DNA of 64,000 nucleotides, taken from NCBI GenBank assembly GCA_034509735.1, contig JACGWO010000005.1:24670383-24734382 (forward strand), written 5' to 3'. Position numbers and translations under genes: made by a program. The stretch's first letter is position 1; every line of letters starts with the position of its first letter. The notes beneath the pieces were generated by a model. The model saw only the letters and a program-made list of their open reading frames with translations. It searched no databases and was not told the DNA's origin. Shown here piece by piece: positions 47,321-60,129 of this stretch. Origin of the DNA: Sesamum alatum. Taxonomy: Eukaryota > Streptophyta > Magnoliopsida > Lamiales > Pedaliaceae.

Positions 47321-49165
47321 ATATCTACATCAAATGTAAAAATAGAAATCGGCAAGCTTTCTTAATATTGAATTAAAGTTATCACATGGCCTTTGATTGT
47401 AAACTGCTCCCACTACTCATTCAAAACCCACCACTTTCAAAGCTATTTTCTAGTGGGCTTGAAGTCCACAAACACAATTCTCCATTCCCCGGTTTTACGA
47501 TTCACACGGAAATTGTTTCGTGGGAGTTAACAGTTACCATTCTCATCCAATGAGATCCCTAACATATTTTGCCACCTCTTTCCACATTTCTTAGGACTCC
47601 AAGCAAATTACGCTACTCAGCATTAGTCCATAGCAATAAACCAAATGAATATCTCTACTATCGCCGCCCACGACTCATGAGATAGGAAAACAAGAGAATA
47701 TTCCTTTGTTCACAACAATGTTGTAGCTTTCGTACATTCCTCTCGTGCCATGACTTGTGAGACCATCAAAGGGTGCAAGTAGTGTCCCACCACATTATTG
47801 TGGATGGAAGGCTTACTAATCAAACTATTTGATTTATGTCAAGTTTTTGGGCCTAATATTTTACTTGGACCATCCAAGGGACAGTTGATTCTTATGACCA
47901 ATACCTCATCACTGTTATAGTTTTGCATGCATTGTGTTAGTATCTAATAGAAAATTGAACCATTGATCACAACATGCATAAAATCTTAGCACACCCCTGT
48001 TGGATGATCATAAGGCCAAAATCCTATTGAAGCCACTGAGCCCGCTGTGGATAAATCATTATCAGGGTAAGCTTATGCTATTACAAAAGTTTTAACTCAT
48101 TATCATTGTTATGTGCCTTTTGCATCATCTTTTTGTTTTTCCAGGCTCCCATCGTGGGCTCCGTCTCATGGGCCTGGATTCTATGGGCATCTTCCATTAA
48201 CCTCCATCGCCATGCTGGGCTCCCATTATATTTTATTCTAAATAAAATCCTCACGACTATTCTTCACTCACTACAATTTAAATAAAAAATCCCAATCAAA
48301 AGTTGGGTACATATAGAGGAAGAAAGCAAGTTTTTATTATTCCAAGACTGAATATGAAAGGAAGATAAAAACAAAGAGGCATGCAGGTCCCACCCAATAA
48401 AAACAAACCATCTATAGTTCGAGGGCTTTGTGATCATCCAGAATAGTTTATCAAATAAAAAATCGTACCACATAATATCAAATATCATGTCATACCTCCA
48501 ATGTATTAGAACTGACATCTAATATTAATATAATCCATGATTCATATGCAGAAAACATACATCAATAATGCTTCTCAATAATGAACATCAAAACCACATA
48601 TTTTTTTTTGGAAGACCTTTTTCTAAATTTAATCCACGGTAATTTTAATTGAAAACTCTAATTTAACCAAATAAAAGTTCAGCCATGATTAAGAGTTCAG
48701 AAAACTGTAGAAATTGAAAATATGATTTTCAACAGAAATCGACGAAAAATTGGTTTTGACTGTCGGTTGCCGGCCGGGCGCGCCCAGCGGGCGCACAACC
48801 CCCTACTGGCTGTGCGATCGCTGCCACTACCTCTTGCAGTTGCGGTCAAGCATCTACCACGCATGTCAGCAAGTGCGGTTGCAAGTCGCTGCGTGCAGGC
48901 AGCCTGCCTACATGCCTTTCCAACCGCACGCGTAGCCAGCTCATGATTGCCCAGGCACGATCATAATAGCAACAAAAACAAAAAATTTTCAGCAATAAAA
49001 ACTGAACATAAAGTTGCTAAAAATGCATCCTTCAATGTATACTCTACACATAATCATGCTTAAACGTAAAAACATGTAATCATTCGTACTAATGAAATTA
49101 AAAGTATATAAAAACATAAAATATGCTATAGCAATCAAATTCTAATAAGCCACTAGTGTAGAATC
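47321..49165 (-). other. Copia leader / 5' untranslated interior
   Basis: About 1.85 kb between the gag remnant and the primer site. It includes a GC-rich patch (48755-48950) and otherwise AT-rich DNA. No coding domain seen; the missing gag N-terminus should lie near 47300-47500. The small plus ORFs at 48722-48946 come from the GC-rich patch and are not considered genes. Confidence 0.45.
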
Positions 49166-49167
49166 GG

Positions 49168-49179
49168 GCTCTGAGACCA
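49168..49179 (-). promoter_or_regulatory. Copia primer-binding site
   Basis: TGGTCTCAGAGC on the minus strand, one base from the usual TGGTATCAGAGC that pairs with initiator Met tRNA, located 3 bp from the LTR end. Confidence 0.75.
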
Positions 49180-49182
49180 CTA

Positions 49183-50613
49183 TGAGGAACTATACGTGCT
49201 CGGGAATAGGAGAAAGCAATAGAAGACGAAATTTAATCCAAATCTAATACCGGATCAAGGGGGTGTACCCCTTGATTTCCTAGGCGTTCGACACTTAAGA
49301 ACGTGAAAAATGAATAATAATAAACATACATAAGTGTCTTAGGCAACGAAATTGGAAAACAATACATAACCCTAAATTGAATTTACCTTTATCGTTTTCG
49401 GTTTATGATTTAGCTATTGGTGTTGGTCCGGATTTACGTTCACGCAAGGATCAATGTAGATCCTCTCTCGTTTGTCCACACCATACAAATGGAACTGGTA
49501 TGCACGAGAGTATTGTTGGATAGCTACTCTCTCAATCAAAGAAAGAAATTCAGATTTACACATACTGAATCAAAATTGTTAGTTCAATCTTGAACCTTGT
49601 TCAAGAGAACACAAGAAGAGAGGGAGAGTGTGAGGAGAGGGGAGGGCCGAGTTGTGTACTGATTGCTAGATGTATATTCACCTTTCCAAAAGGTAAAATA
49701 CACACATGGGCTAAGTGTGTGTTTACCGTAGCACACAAGTCAACGCTCAATCACTTAAGCCAATCAAACTAATCAAGCCTTGATGTCTTTGACTTGCCAT
49801 AACACCCAAGTAAAACATCATCAACCTAGTCATGATGGTGTTGGTGGTGGCCCAGAATGAGGCCTCATTGGGTCCTATTCTCAGGCACATTCATCCTCTA
49901 AGGAGGAGCCTCCAACTCATCCTTGGTTTGGGCTCCCTTGCTCATGGATCGGGCCTATCCAAGCCCAACAATCAATTAATTTCATCTATTAAATGTCTAA
50001 GGTACCCAACTTATTTATTCAATATCATTAAATAACTTTGAACATCTTTGTCAATCAATTAATTTAATCAATTAATTGAATCAAACCCAATTAAATCAAT
50101 CAAATTAATTAGATATTGGGCCATCCATCAAATTTATCTTCCTATTAAATGGTCCAATTATTTTTTCTCTAGAATTAATTTAAACCATTTAAATTAATTT
50201 GTTTCTTGTCAAATTAATTCCAAATTAATTCTACGACTTCTGTAGTATTTGTGTGTTACTCTTTAGGTTCAATATGAGCTAGACTAGGGTTTGTGTCTAA
50301 TACAATTGATTAATTAAATTAATTTAGTTAGTTGCTTCTGATTAACTATTAATCTGGAAGCACCCATAACCATGGGTGGTCGTCTAGCAACGGTCCATTA
50401 CACTAGAGACTCGGTGAATTTGGCGTGAAAATTTAGGCCCCCAAGTACCATACAGCTATGGCACTTCCGTCAGTTGTCTCCGGTCTAAGTCTAGAGCATG
50501 GAATTGGTATCGGTTCCTATCCTGGACTAGACAGCTATTTACTCCCAAATATTGACACAGGAGACCATTTTCTATTCAGACGTTTGTTGTGGCCACAAAC
50601 TAAGGAAGTTTAA
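49183..50613 (-). repeat. Copia 5' LTR, truncated
   Basis: Ends CCTCA on the minus strand at 49183 and matches 39149 to about 40575. The U3 start (equivalent to about 40575-41237) is absent; at 50613-50618 the sequence switches to a Gypsy LTR. Confidence 0.85.
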
Positions 50614-51159
50614 ATGCAAGGTGTTCAAATGATTAAAGGAGAGAAATGAAGACAACTCTTGTTCTTTTATAATGCCTCCACCGCCTCACTCCCTCTCTTT
50701 TTGTCTTTTTTGCCTTTTTGTTATATTCTCCACTCTTCTATATCTATATATATATATATATTATTGTCTATGTGTATGTGTGAATATTATACATGTGTGT
50801 GGATGGTATATATATATATCTATATATATTAGCGTCTACACTTATGAATATTATATTGTATAGAAACATGTTGATAAGGATGAGACATTTTATTGTTGTA
50901 GTGTATATGTAGATTTCTTTTGTTGTGTAGTGTAGATATATATGATTTAAAAAATATAATATCCCCCATATTCATCTTCACAAATTTTCTATTTTAAACC
51001 CCCAACAACTTTTTATTGCTTCAAATTTCAAGTATCTTCAAGAATATATCTTATCACATAATTTCTAATAAAGTACCAAATATTATATAAATATTCACAT
51101 TATATCCATTTATTATACTAATAAATGATATTCATGTATTTATATTTGAGGACGTTACA
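50613..51159 (-). repeat. Gypsy 3' LTR remnant
   Basis: Matches 59594-60129 almost throughout (for example TTCAAATGATTAAAGGAGAG), and starts TGTAACGTCCTC on the minus strand after the purine tract. About 2.4 kb of the LTR is missing on the left. Confidence 0.88.
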
Positions 51160-51172
51160 ATTCTCCCCTCCT
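51160..51172 (-). promoter_or_regulatory. Gypsy polypurine tract
   Basis: AGGAGGGGAGAAT on the minus strand immediately before the 3' LTR. Confidence 0.75.
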
Positions 51173-54100
51173 AATAAAAATTTCGTCTTCGTAATTTGAT
51201 TATCTTACCTGTTCAAGGAAACAAATAGGGATACTTCTCCTTCATATTTTTCTCAACTTCCCAAGTGGCTTCTTTTGGAGAGTGATTACTCCACTTGACT
51301 TTCACCTTTCAAATCTCCTTGTTTCTCAATTTCTTTATTGTCCTATCTAGGATCTTTATTGGCTCTTCTACATATGTCAAGTGTTAGAATAGGTAACCAG
51401 AAAGTCAATGTGGTTGACTTTTCTGAGAACAATTCGTCAATCTTTGAACGAAAGTAATATTATGTTGATAAATGTAGTAAGAAACACTTGTTGGCAACGA
51501 TGAGTTTGTTGTGCTTACTGCTAGCATTGAACGTAGTTTCGATATCACAACAAACGCCCACAGACCGGACATTTCAATCCAAGAAGTTGGACCGCATATA
51601 GGTTGGCGGTCATGGAACCAACTTCTGTAGATAAGTCTGAAACACTCCAAGTCGAGGACCTCGAGATTGGGCATCGAGGGTCCTATAGAGACTTGTACTA
51701 AGGATTGCATTCATTGGATGAGTATTGTTTTTCATCGGTAACAGAAGTTGGACATCTATGTAATATTAGTGGGTTAGTTGACAAGGATGTCGGCTGACTG
51801 AGGTAACTCACAGGAATCGTCATATGGAAGCCAGACGGGCTTGGTCGGTATGACTTGTATTCCCGGTTTCTGATAGTATGGGATTATTCCTCGGACTTGA
51901 GGAACCACGACAGTCGCTTATATACGAAAGTTGTATCTTGAATCTTGCAAGCAATGATCGTGTCATAAGACATGGCCATCATAAGCCTTGTTCAGTGCAG
52001 TCGGAGTACGTAGAGAGGACGGTGGATTCCAAGATCGGATCTGTCCCCTGTCAAAGATTATGACAGCGAGATCTCCTATGCGCTCTGAGATAGTTTAGAC
52101 TGTCAACGTTTATGGCCATAGCACTTGATTGAGTGGGAAAGGATTTCTTACGTCAATCATAGAGTTAAACCCATCTCAAGTTTGAAGCATAGATATCTAA
52201 GTCAAGGTGGGAACCGACATCCTATTCCATGCCCTAGACTAAGGTCGGAGATAGGCGACAGAAGGACTGTACCTGTATGTAACTCGGAGCCTAAATGTTC
52301 ACGCCACATATTCACTTAGTCTCTAGTGCCATGGACCGTTGCTAACCGCCACCCCATGGTGACGGACTACTTTGGTTATGAGATAACAAGAAGTAGGTCC
52401 AAATCTAGTTGAGGGTGAACCTAAAGAGTCACACCCGCTACACCGGATGTGAAAGGAGTTAATCTGAAATTGATTCCGAGAGAAGGTTTAATTTAATGGG
52501 ATTAAATTATAATTCTTGGAGATTCAAGCCTCAATGGATTAATTAGATTAGTCAGGCTTGAGTTGATAAATTAGATTTATGGATTTAATGAATCATGGGC
52601 TTTCCTTTTAATTAGATTAAAAGGGTGACTTAATTAGTGGACTTGAAATATTAAATAGGATTTAATATAAAATCCATTAGACCTTTGGACTATTTAATAT
52701 AGAATTAAATAGGCCCATTCCATAAAGTCCACCGAAAAATGGATGGACGAGATTTGATCTAGAGATTGATGAGATGAAGGGCCATAATTAATTTGACTTA
52801 ATCAAAGTCTAGGTTCACTAGGATTTGACTAGGTCAAAATCCTAGTCAAAGTGTGCCTCTTTGGAAGAGGTTGAGTAGGAATAGGAAACTTTATTTCTAT
52901 AAATAGTCAAACACACACACACACACACACACCCCCTACTAATCTCTACACTTTTCATCTGACATCTCTTTCTCTCTCTCGTCCACTCTCTCTATTCTCT
53001 CCAAGAATTTGCCTTTTGTTCTTCTTGATCTATTCAAGGTAGAACATAAGAGACGTCGATAGCGTTAATCCATAACGTTCTATTGATGTCTCTTCTCCCC
53101 TAAATGATTTCTTGCTAGCACAAGAGTTCGTTGCTTTCTGGTGTAGCGTGTGGACGATTTAGAGGGTCTCTACTTTAAGATCTTGGTGCAAAACGGGGAA
53201 CAATGTGTGTAGCCGAACAAAGATGACTACGAGAGGTAACGTCCTCTTTTACATTTCTTTGTCCTAAATTCTATGGCCTCCATGTTGTGTACTTTATTGA
53301 ACATGAAATACACCGAACGCCCGGGAGAATCAAGGGCACACCCCTTGATCTGTTTATGCATGTTGGATATATGTTTAATTTTGTTTTAATTTTACGCTTT
53401 GCAATTTTATATTACACAACTCATTCGTGCTTCTCCCGGGCCGATCCGCACGCTTTCATCAAGTTATCTGAGATTTCTATCTCCAATTCACACAAAATAT
53501 GACTAGGATCAGAATGGTATCGTCGTAGCATAGAAACATAAAATTCGTTATGTATCTGGGACAATTTTGTTGGTAATGCCAATCAATAGCTAGTGGTCTG
53601 ACTCGCTCGGTAATATCATATGGTCCAATATGCCTCGGACTCAACTTTCCCTGCTTACCAAATCATAAAATTCCTTTCCATGGGGACACTTTCAGAAAAA
53701 AAAAATGTACTACCTCATACTCTATCTCTCTATAATGTTTATCGAAGTAACTTTTCTATCGATCTGGTGCTGCTTTCAAATACTTTTTAACTATCTGTAT
53801 TTTGTTGTTTCTTGCACTAATTTTGGACCTTCAAGTTGTCTTAGTCCCTCACCATCCAACATATTGGACTTCGACATCTTCTTCCATACAAAGCTTCATC
53901 GGAGCCATACCAATGCTAGAATGAAAACTATTATTATATGCATATTCCATCAGTGGCAGATGATCATCCCAGTTACCTGTGAATCCAATCGTGCAGGTTC
54001 TTATCATATCTTCTAACATCTAAATGTCCTTTTCGATTGTCCATTTGTTTGTGGATGAAATATTGTACTGAAATGTAACGTCGTACCTAATGCCCTTTTT

Positions 54101-56916
54101 AAGCTTCCCTAAAAATGTGAAGTAAATCGAGGATCCTTATCAGGTACTATAGAAATAGGCACTCCGTGCAATCTTACAATTTCTGAAACATATAACTCAG
54201 CCAATTTATCCATAGAATCCCCTTGTTGTATAGGAAAGAAATGAGCTGATTTAGTTAGTCTATTCACAATTACCCAAATAGCATCACATTTTCTAAATGC
54301 ACGTGGAAAACCGGTGATAAAATACAGAGTGATCTTTTCCTGTTTCCATTTAGGTATAGTTAAAGGTCGACGCGTACTTGCTGGTGCATGATGTTCTGCT
54401 TTTAGTTGTTGACAAGTTAGGCACTTAGACAAAAATTCTGCCACATCCTTCTTCATTGTCGGCCACCAATAATATGGTCTTAAATTCCGATACATCTTTA
54501 TAGTACCTAGATGCATAGCATATGGTGCATTATGGGCTTCTCGCATGATTCCTCACCTAACCCCTCCACATCGGGTACACAACCTCGTCTTCCATTCACT
54601 ATCACTCCATCGGTCCTTATTGAAAATTGGACTTCTTACCCTATTTTATTTTCTCTAACATTCGTAATAAGAAAGGATTTCAAGTCTGTGCTTCTCTACT
54701 TTTGTCCACAAAATGTGGTTTAATTTGCAAAGTTGCTAACAAACCCGCGACATGATCAACCTCTAACGTCATGTTCATCAGCCTCATTTCTAATAACAAC
54801 GTCGCATTATGACTTCCCAAATTAGCTAAGTTGCCTGAACTCTTTCTACTAAAGGCATCTATTACCACATTTGCCTTCGCAGGATGATAATCAATAGTAC
54901 AGTCATAATCCTTTAGCAATTCTATCCACCTTTTTCGTCTCTAGTTCAACTCCTTTTATGTTAAAACATACTTCAAACTCTTATGATCAATGAAAATCTT
55001 AAATGTTTTCTCCATACAAATAGTTTCTCCAAATCTTCAGTGCATGCACATTTGCTGCTAACTCCAAATCATGTGTAGGATAATTCAACTCATGGGTCCT
55101 TAATTCGCGAGATGCATATGCTATTAGTTTCCCATTCTGCATTAGAAACACATCCCAAACCTTGTTTTGAAGCATCTATGTACACCACATATCCACTACT
55201 ACTACTAGATGGTATAACTAGAATCGGAGTTGATGTCAATCTTTTCTTTAACTGCTGGAAACTTTGTTGACACTAATCAATCTAGTGAAATGCTACCCCT
55301 TTCTTTAATAGTTTTGTCAAAGAATGAGCAATTACAGAGAAACCCTCAATAAATCTTCTATAGTACCCCGCTAGTCCTAAGAAACTCAGAGTTTCAGTCA
55401 CATTCTTCGGTGTTCTCCAATCCATAATAGCCTTCACCTTTGTAGAGTCAGGCATAACTTCCTCAAGTCCATCAATACTAGGTCTACAAATAAGTTTATA
55501 TCTCCAATCTTTACTAAGAATCCTTTCCTAACATTGTTCACCGACACACCTCCTCCCATAGGTAAATGAACCATTAAATTATATCCCAAAGGGCTATTTT
55601 CACGTGGTACTCTAGATGCAAGTTTCGATGATATGTATGAATGTGTACAGCCAGGACCAATCAAAACATGAGCCTCAACATCAAATAATAAGATTGTACT
55701 CGATATTACATCATTTGCCTAGTCATGTGATAGATTCTTACTTGGGTATGTCCTGGAGTTGCTTCTGTTCCAACCCTACTAGTGCCCCCACCTATAGTGT
55801 GACTACCATTTCTATTATTAGTGCAGTGCCTCTACCTCTCTCAGTCCTCAGCCAACATTTGCCACACTACTCTGACTTCGGTCCAACTGGCTACACTTCC
55901 ACCCACACTTGTAATCTGACTAGAACAATCCCTAGCTATGTGTCCTCTACCTGCAAAATTATAACAGGTTCTACCTATACCATCAGTTCTCCGGCATGGT
56001 CCTGAACGCCACCTTTCACATGTAAAACAACTCTGTCGAAAAGCTAAGCCTCTGCCACCACTCTGCCCAACTCCCCTAGTTGATACAATAGAAGGCATAC
56101 TAAATGTACTCCGTTCTACTAAACCTCTATTGAAGCATGTTGGTCCGCTAAATCTCGGTCCACCATTTCCTCGAAAAATAAACCCACCACATGAAAAACT
56201 TCCACCTCCTTCTGAAAATTAACGACCGTTGCCCCTCATAGTTAATCTACTCGACTCCCCTCTTGTATATATGGACTTTCTTTTCTCCTCTCCCTTCAAT
56301 GTGTCCTCAGTTTCTGCCTCTTCCATCCACACTGCTGACTTAACAAGGATTTTGAAATTTGTAATTCTAATTGCAAGGCCCCTTTTTATCTCAGGTTGTA
56401 ACCCCTGCTCAAGTCGATAACAATGATCGTCCTGTGTCGCTACTGCTTCGAGTGCATACTTTGCTAATGCAACAAAACAAAGCTCATACTCCGCCACTGT
56501 ATGATTATCCCGTTTAATTAAGTTTAAAAACTCCATTTTCTTCTTATCACGGTACACCTTAGGTCTGTATTTATTGTCAAACTCCTTCTGAAATTCGGCC
56601 CAAGTTATATCATGTGGCACATATGCTGTCTTTACTGATCTCCACCAAATTAGTGCATCAAAGGTGAATAAGGAAACGACATACTTAAGTTGGTTTTTTA
56701 GAGTACAACTCATCAGACTCATCACATCCTTTATGTTTTCCACCATCTCTCAGCAATCTCTATGTCTAAGGTACCCTCGAATTCTGTGGCTCCTATTTTC
56801 CTAATTCTTTCATAGTTGCGGTCAAAGGTAGGAACGACTTGTGCTGCAGTTGGAGCAGGTGCATGTGTTTGTGCAAAGAATTGTGCTTCAGCTTGTGCTT
56901 GGGCTTGGAAGGCCAT
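51173..56916 (-). pseudogene. Gypsy gag-pol polyprotein with chromodomain, broken and split
   Basis: Gag 56219-56916 (GATEFEGTLDIEIAERWW, then IWWRSVKTAYVPHDITWAEF and FLNLIKRDNHTVAEYELCF). Zinc knuckle CYNFAGRGHIARDC near 55930-55990. Protease 55434-55664, reading IGPGCTHSYISSKLA where the family has DTGATHSFIS, so the catalytic Asp is lost. RT about 54920-55430 and RNase H 54680-54960, both heavily decayed. Integrase 54109-54546 ([20 protein letters not shown]...[14 protein letters not shown]). Then KGKLSPRHIGPYDI near 53600, and a chromodomain beyond the solo LTR at about 51185-51380 (VKVKWSNHSPKEATWEVE). Stops occur in most domains. Confidence 0.85.
51382..53458 (+). mobile_element. Solo LTR of the Copia family with perfect 5-bp TSD, in the Gypsy chromodomain region
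   Basis: 2,077 bp from TGTTAGAATAGGTAACC to CGCACGCTTTCA, flanked by TCAAG at 51377-51381 and 53459-53463. It is the same family as the solo LTR at 44376 and in the same orientation. It contains an (AC)n run (52913-52931) followed by a pyrimidine-rich leader-like stretch (52970-53000). Confidence 0.92.
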
Positions 56917-57173
56917 ATGAAGAATCTGGCATACTCGGTTGGTAATTCTACTGTTGGAGCACCACCCGGAGGAATTACAGTGTCGACACCAACATCCTCT
57001 TGACCTATCTCATCTCCACCTACACTTGCAGGTGCAATCGAAACCTCTATTGACTCTATCGACTCTTCCCTACTAGCTAGTAGGTCAGCACGTGCATCAT
57101 AAGAAGCTATCCTACATTAAACAATTCAATCATTAGACACATCTCATAGTAAACCTATCACCTTAGAAACGTA
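56917..57173 (-). other. Gypsy leader
   Basis: Interval between the gag start and the primer site. It translates as weak gag-like N-terminal sequence with stops; no other feature seen. Confidence 0.4.
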
Positions 57174-57190
57174 GACTCGCTCTGATACCA
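57174..57190 (-). promoter_or_regulatory. Gypsy primer-binding site
   Basis: TGGTATCAGAGCGAGTC on the minus strand, the standard site complementary to the 3' end of initiator Met tRNA, five bases from the LTR. Confidence 0.85.
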
Positions 57191-57195
57191 CCCAA

Positions 57196-59752
57196 TGTGA
57201 CACCCCCTTCGTAATCACATTCTATCTCATAATTAATTCAAATTTAACCCCTACCAGATAAATCATCATATATTCAGCATTCTATATAAACATCAAGCAA
57301 TTAAATACATCATCAAAATCTTTGTATAACATACTTCACTATAGCATATGAAAACGATAAAAGTTGAGTTTCTAGCTATTACAAAACTTAAGATATCAAT
57401 TCAGTTTTAGTTTAATATTCTGTTAAATATGTAGCTAGAGCTCCCGACTTAAGATGACACTTTAGTGCTGACCCACCTAGTAAGGCTGACAACTGGCTAC
57501 AAGCTACCTAGATGAGTCAATGCAGTCTATATGTTGAAAATGTACATGGCAAAGAGTGAGTTGCCAACTCATTAAGTATAGCTAATCAACTATATATATA
57601 TATACATATAAACACATATACAAAAGATAAATTTTCAGGCAACGTCACCAATCAATCAATATTCGTTATGCAGTATCCACAATATCACGAAGTAATCAAT
57701 ACCGCCATCATTCGGAAACCAATATCAAAATCAGGCATCAACCACAAAATAATAAACACATAATTAGGATTTATATCTTAGGGCCCCGCTTAACCTAGAT
57801 GGAGTACATTCAATGATTTTGCCAGCTTTCATCACCTCAATCAATGTCATATAAGCTGGAACAGGATACCCATCGTATGTGATATTGCTAAACTGGCCAA
57901 GTGTGTAGCTGCCTTAGCACAGGATATCACCGAACATAGCACCCTCACACCACCCTATTGTGTAGCCGTCAGCACAAGATATTGCCTACTACCCGGAATA
58001 CTCCAGTACACCTCGCTCCATGGTACCTAGATGTATATTCATTTTCTCACATCATCAATCACATCGTCATGACAATACACAGTTCGTCATCATTAACATC
58101 ATCGTAAACCATTGAATATCCCTCAGGTTATGTAAGCCATCTTTGCATCTCAATTTACCATCTGCACCATAACGACTTCATAATTCACCTCCAATCAACA
58201 ATCAAATACAAATATGTCAATCATTCACGACAACTCCATCATTCATCTTCATTCAACAGCAACATCAAAGTATATCACGATTATTTACCATGTGTATCAC
58301 ACCAAATCATAGATATAACACATAAAAACAACTTCACAAGATAAACATATAATCCAGTTATGCATATGATAGTTTACGAATAACCTTTGCATTGTTATAT
58401 ATATAGATCCAATTTACTATACTTACCTCAATTCCACAACAAATTACTAGTAAAATGACGTGTTCAGTTTTGTACATGATTTTTGTGTCCTATAATGTAT
58501 TTTAAGATGTACAGTCAATAAATAGATAATATTACAATTTCTTAATAAAGCATCAGACGATATTCGTACACTTCTCATTAATCTTTTAATATATTATTAT
58601 ATAAAATTTGAATCTTTGTTTAGTTTTATTCTACATAAAGTAAACTCAATTATATTTCCTTCAGTATATATCTTAACATATTATCGTGTTTATATTTTGA
58701 AAATTTCCTTTACCGCCACTAAACATACTAATCCCGCCAGCATGACCATTGCTCACTAATTAAATCATAACTTTAACTATAATGATCAAATTTAAAAAAT
58801 GTTTTAATATAATAAAGTAGACATCCTAGGCTTTCCAATGGTATAAAATTTGTATTATTAAATAATTGGAATCAGTTTTCTAAAAAACCCTTTTTCTCCT
58901 TCACATTGTTTTCTTTGACAGAATCTTTGTACCAACTTATAAATTGTCCCCAAACCAAAATACAATTTATAAAAGCATTATGTGTACTCCAAATACTCAC
59001 ATATTCCTATAGTTTCATTTACAACAAGAATCATATGAATTGGTTTTGTATATTATTCAGGTTTTAGCAGAACTTGTTCTGTATTGTTGAAGATCCATAA
59101 TCTCTACCTTAAAATTCTCCCGAAATTCATAAACTCATTCAAAAATTATGATATATTCAGAATATGATATTATATGTGTCTAGTTTCATTTTACGGAAGA
59201 ATCATACAAATTGAACCATTATAACTCAAATTACAAAGATTTTAATACACTTAGTCTTGATTACTGCAGAAACAGGGCAACAGAATGGTTTCTTAGATTT
59301 ACCAATTAAAACAAATGATTTAACTTCTGTTCAAAACTAAATAGTTATAGAAAACATACTAAGGTTTTCATAGAAGGAAAAACCACTAATTTTGGATTGG
59401 TATAACTCATGATAATTGGGATTTACAGTCGGTGTAGATTGTTCTGTTGTTATTATTTCAGCTTAATCGGTTTGCTTTCATTGAATTCATCTTACATCTT
59501 AGCTTTTCACGACAATTAGGAAATAAATAAATGAGAAGAAATAAATAAATGAGAAGCTTCACAAACAGCTATGGAGAATTCTTCAAAGAGATGCTAGGTG
59601 TTCAAATGATTAAAGGAGAGAAATGAAGACAATCATGTTCTTTTATAATGCCGCCACCGCCTCACTCCCTCTTTTTTTGTCTTTTGTTATATTCTACACC
59701 CTTCTATATATCTATATATATATATGTTATTGTCTATGTGTATGTTGGAATA

Positions 59753-59783
<31 letters not shown>

Positions 59784-60129
59784 GATAGTATATATATATC
59801 TATATCTATACTTATGAATATTATATTGTATAGAAACATGTTGATAAGGATGATATATTTTATTGTGTAGTGTATATGTATATTTTTTTGTTTTGTAGTG
59901 TAGATATATATGTATTTATAAAATATAATATCTCCCCATTCATCTTCATAAATTTTTTATTTAAACCCCCAACAACTTTTTATTGCTTTAAATTTCAAGT
60001 ATCTCCAATAATATATTTTATTACATAATTTCTAATTAAGTACCAAATATTATATATATCGTCACATTATATATCCCTTTTATTATGCTAATAAATGATA
60101 ATCATGTAGTTACATATGAGGAAGTTACA
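57196..60129 (-). repeat. Gypsy 5' LTR, complete
   Basis: Minus strand begins TGTAACTTCCTC (60129) and ends GGGGGTGTCACA (57196), 2,934 bp. It includes AT microsatellites near 57594 and 59710-59775. Its first ~540 bp match the 3' LTR remnant, and its last ~1.2 kb resembles the degenerate LTR at 20019-21112. Confidence 0.85.

Larger units (their letters stand above)
39149..50613 (-). mobile_element. Ty1/copia retrotransposon with truncated 5' LTR and nested solo LTR
   Basis: On the minus strand: 5' LTR (49183 to about 50613, its first ~660 bp missing), primer site TGGTCTCAGAGC (49168-49179), long leader, gag (to 46567), pol (44371-41250), purine tract AGTGGGAGAT (41238-41247) and a complete 3' LTR (39149-41237). 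A 2.2-kb solo LTR of the same family in reverse orientation (44376-46561) is inserted at the gag zinc-knuckle region. The integrase-before-RT order is diagnostic of copia. Stops throughout show it is dead. The right end is fused to a Gypsy LTR fragment rather than flanked by a target duplication. Confidence 0.88.
50613..60129 (-). mobile_element. Ty3/gypsy chromovirus (Tekay/Del-like) with truncated 3' LTR and nested solo LTR
   Basis: On the minus strand: complete 5' LTR (57196-60129, 2.9 kb), primer site TGGTATCAGAGC (57179-57190), gag-pol (56916 to about 51165), purine tract AGGAGGGGAGAAT (51160-51172) and only the first ~547 bp of the 3' LTR (50613-51159). A solo Copia LTR (51382-53458) interrupts the coding end. 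RT before integrase, a C-terminal chromodomain and very long LTRs fit the Tekay/Del lineage. The left end is fused to the Copia 5' LTR by deletion. Confidence 0.88.

Noticed and set aside
48722..48946. Two overlapping plus-strand ORFs in a GC-rich patch
   Set aside because: They lie in the noncoding leader of the Copia element on the opposite strand, and overlapping frames in GC-rich DNA arise by chance.
44376..50613. A full-length retrotransposon with LTRs at 44376-46561 and 49183-50613
   Set aside because: The two are in opposite orientations, and the first has its own perfect 5-bp target duplication, so it is a solo LTR and not a partner.
59623..59817. Hydrophobic Tyr/Ile-rich small protein
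   Set aside because: It translates a TA/TG microsatellite inside the Gypsy LTR; the same artefact occurs at 50672-50863 in the other LTR.
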